Part shown: positions 17,525 through 18,390 of the stretch, piece after piece | Numbering within the stretch: the stretch's first letter is position 1 | Layout: every line of letters begins with the position of its first letter | Source of the DNA: Synura sp. LO234KE | Lineage: Eukaryota > Sar > Synurophyceae > Synurales > Mallomonadaceae | DNA: 18,390 bases | Reading direction: 5' to 3' | NCBI GenBank assembly: GCA_015143735.1 | Contig: VKHC01000115.1 | Location: 1 to 18,390, forward strand | Made by a program: the position numbers and the translations under genes | Notes under the pieces: model-generated | Database searches by the model: none | Seen by the model: the letters and a program-made list of their open reading frames with translations, nothing else | What the model was told of the DNA's origin: nothing

Positions 17525-18390
17525 CTAGGTGGGATAAAAACCCTCAAACTCCTGTTGAGAGTAAGGATTCATCCACCCACCCACCCGCCAGGAATCTCCG
17601 CTTTGTCCGCCATTCGTTTGGTTATCCCGTGCGGCTTGTTGTTCTAGAAGCACAGGAATGACGTGGATCCGAAGGTACCGCTCGATCTGTTCCCATAGCC
17701 GGTTCAAGGCCTCTACGCGTGCCTGTTAGTGCAGGTTGATAGAAGAGAAAAGGAAATTCAACCATAAATTGAGAATGGACACTGTTGAGTACTCATCAGA
17801 CTTCACATTTTATACAACGGAGATAGAAATCAATATAGGGATAATGAAATCATGTATGAATGCGTCTTATACTGATAGAACAGATTAGGATAAAGTTGCG
17901 ACATGGCAAGAATCAAAATCTCGTATTTTTGTTGTGTTTCGACCACTCGTCCTACCGCTGTGACAACGAGATATCCTCTTATCCATCTCTGAACTCGCAC
18001 AGCATTGGTACGATACCGAAGCATTAAAAAAGGGAGACGGAACGGAGCAAAGTCGACAAAGAATTTTGCAACGAGTAAACGCGCGCGTTTCCGCCGTAAA
18101 CATCGTAAATGCAGTAATATTCGCCATCCTGTACCAAATGCAATCAAATGAATGAGCTTTAATCTTTAAGCCACCGAACAAATAAAAATAAACTATGATA
18201 GCTTCTTACCGTGCTTCTTCAGTATTTTTATGCCAGCTATTTTTGCTTTGTTGTTTTCAGGAGTACAATGTGGAAGGAATGTTGTCAATTTGATTGATGC
18301 GTCAACACTAGAAAGTCGTCTCTGCTTGGCGTCATTGTTTGATCGTTTGACCCGAATCTGGCGGCTAAGAAGTTGAAATGCGTTTACCAC
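17525..18390 (-). CDS. IQ-motif protein, 3' part, truncated by the window edge
   Basis: Three exons are seen: 18390-18210 (runs off the right edge), 18128-17956 and 17722-17525 ending in TAG. The introns are GT-AG and keep phase. The last acceptor has a clear pyrimidine tract with ctaacag. The visible 183 residues begin with a Lys/Arg-rich part, followed by LLHLRCLRRKRARLLVAKFF and a calmodulin-binding-type IQ motif (VRVQRWIRGYLVVT). This joins across the last splice to ARVEALNRLWEQIERYL, a helical tail, and a polar C-terminus rich in Gln, Gly and Trp. The IQ helix followed by ARVEALN-x-LWE is a layout I associate with large IQ proteins of oomycetes and other protists. That link is from memory. 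Such proteins usually bind calmodulin; the target process is unknown. Confidence 0.8.

Noticed and set aside
1-18390. CRISPR array, phage genes, tRNA or rRNA genes, bacterial operon or defence system.
   Set aside because: No regular short repeats with spacers, cloverleaf or rRNA segments, and no closely packed unspliced genes were seen. The genes are intron-rich and eukaryotic.

Overview
The window looks like nuclear DNA of a protist, not bacterial, plasmid or phage DNA. Two genes are identified by family (a hybrid histidine kinase and EMC10). Both, along with a long unrecognised gene, are cut by GT-AG spliceosomal introns of about 50 to 450 nt, and the reading phase is kept at every junction I could place. 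A membrane-anchored eukaryotic hybrid histidine kinase and an IQ-motif protein of a style I associate with oomycetes and other protists suggest a stramenopile-like organism. That placement is inference and only moderately sure. The stop codons used are TAA, TAG and TGA, so the code appears standard.

Layout, left to right. 1-1506: mostly non-coding, with one possible minus-strand exon near the left edge and an upstream reading frame before the kinase. 1507-4217 (+): a five-exon hybrid histidine kinase of 767 aa, with a multi-pass membrane sensor, His-kinase core and C-terminal receiver. 4218-5198: nothing recognised. 5199-5982 (-): a tentative three-exon gene of unknown function. 5983-6540: non-coding. 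6541-11339 (-): a well-supported 13-exon gene for a 603-residue protein I do not recognise, including a 27-nt micro-exon. 11362-12528 (+): EMC10, a subunit of the ER membrane protein complex, in six exons. Its start codon lies only 22 bp from the divergent start proposed for the 603-residue protein. 12529-15763: about 3.2 kb without a credible gene. It holds decayed repeats: two copies of a Pro/Glu-rich coding-like repeat, a CTATAGC cluster with an imperfect tandem repeat, and a 15-bp direct repeat 1.2 kb apart. 15764-17085: exon-like pieces on the plus strand, unresolved. 17525-18390 (-): the 3' part of an IQ-motif protein that runs off the right edge.

The genes do not form a pathway. The clearest functional links are within proteins (phosphorelay in the kinase; membrane-protein insertion for EMC10). 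The clearest positional link is the very tight divergent pair at 11.34 kb. I see no CRISPR array, tRNA, rRNA, defence system or intact mobile element. The most notable items are the unrecognised 13-exon gene, its minimal divergent promoter with EMC10, and the decayed repeat tract.
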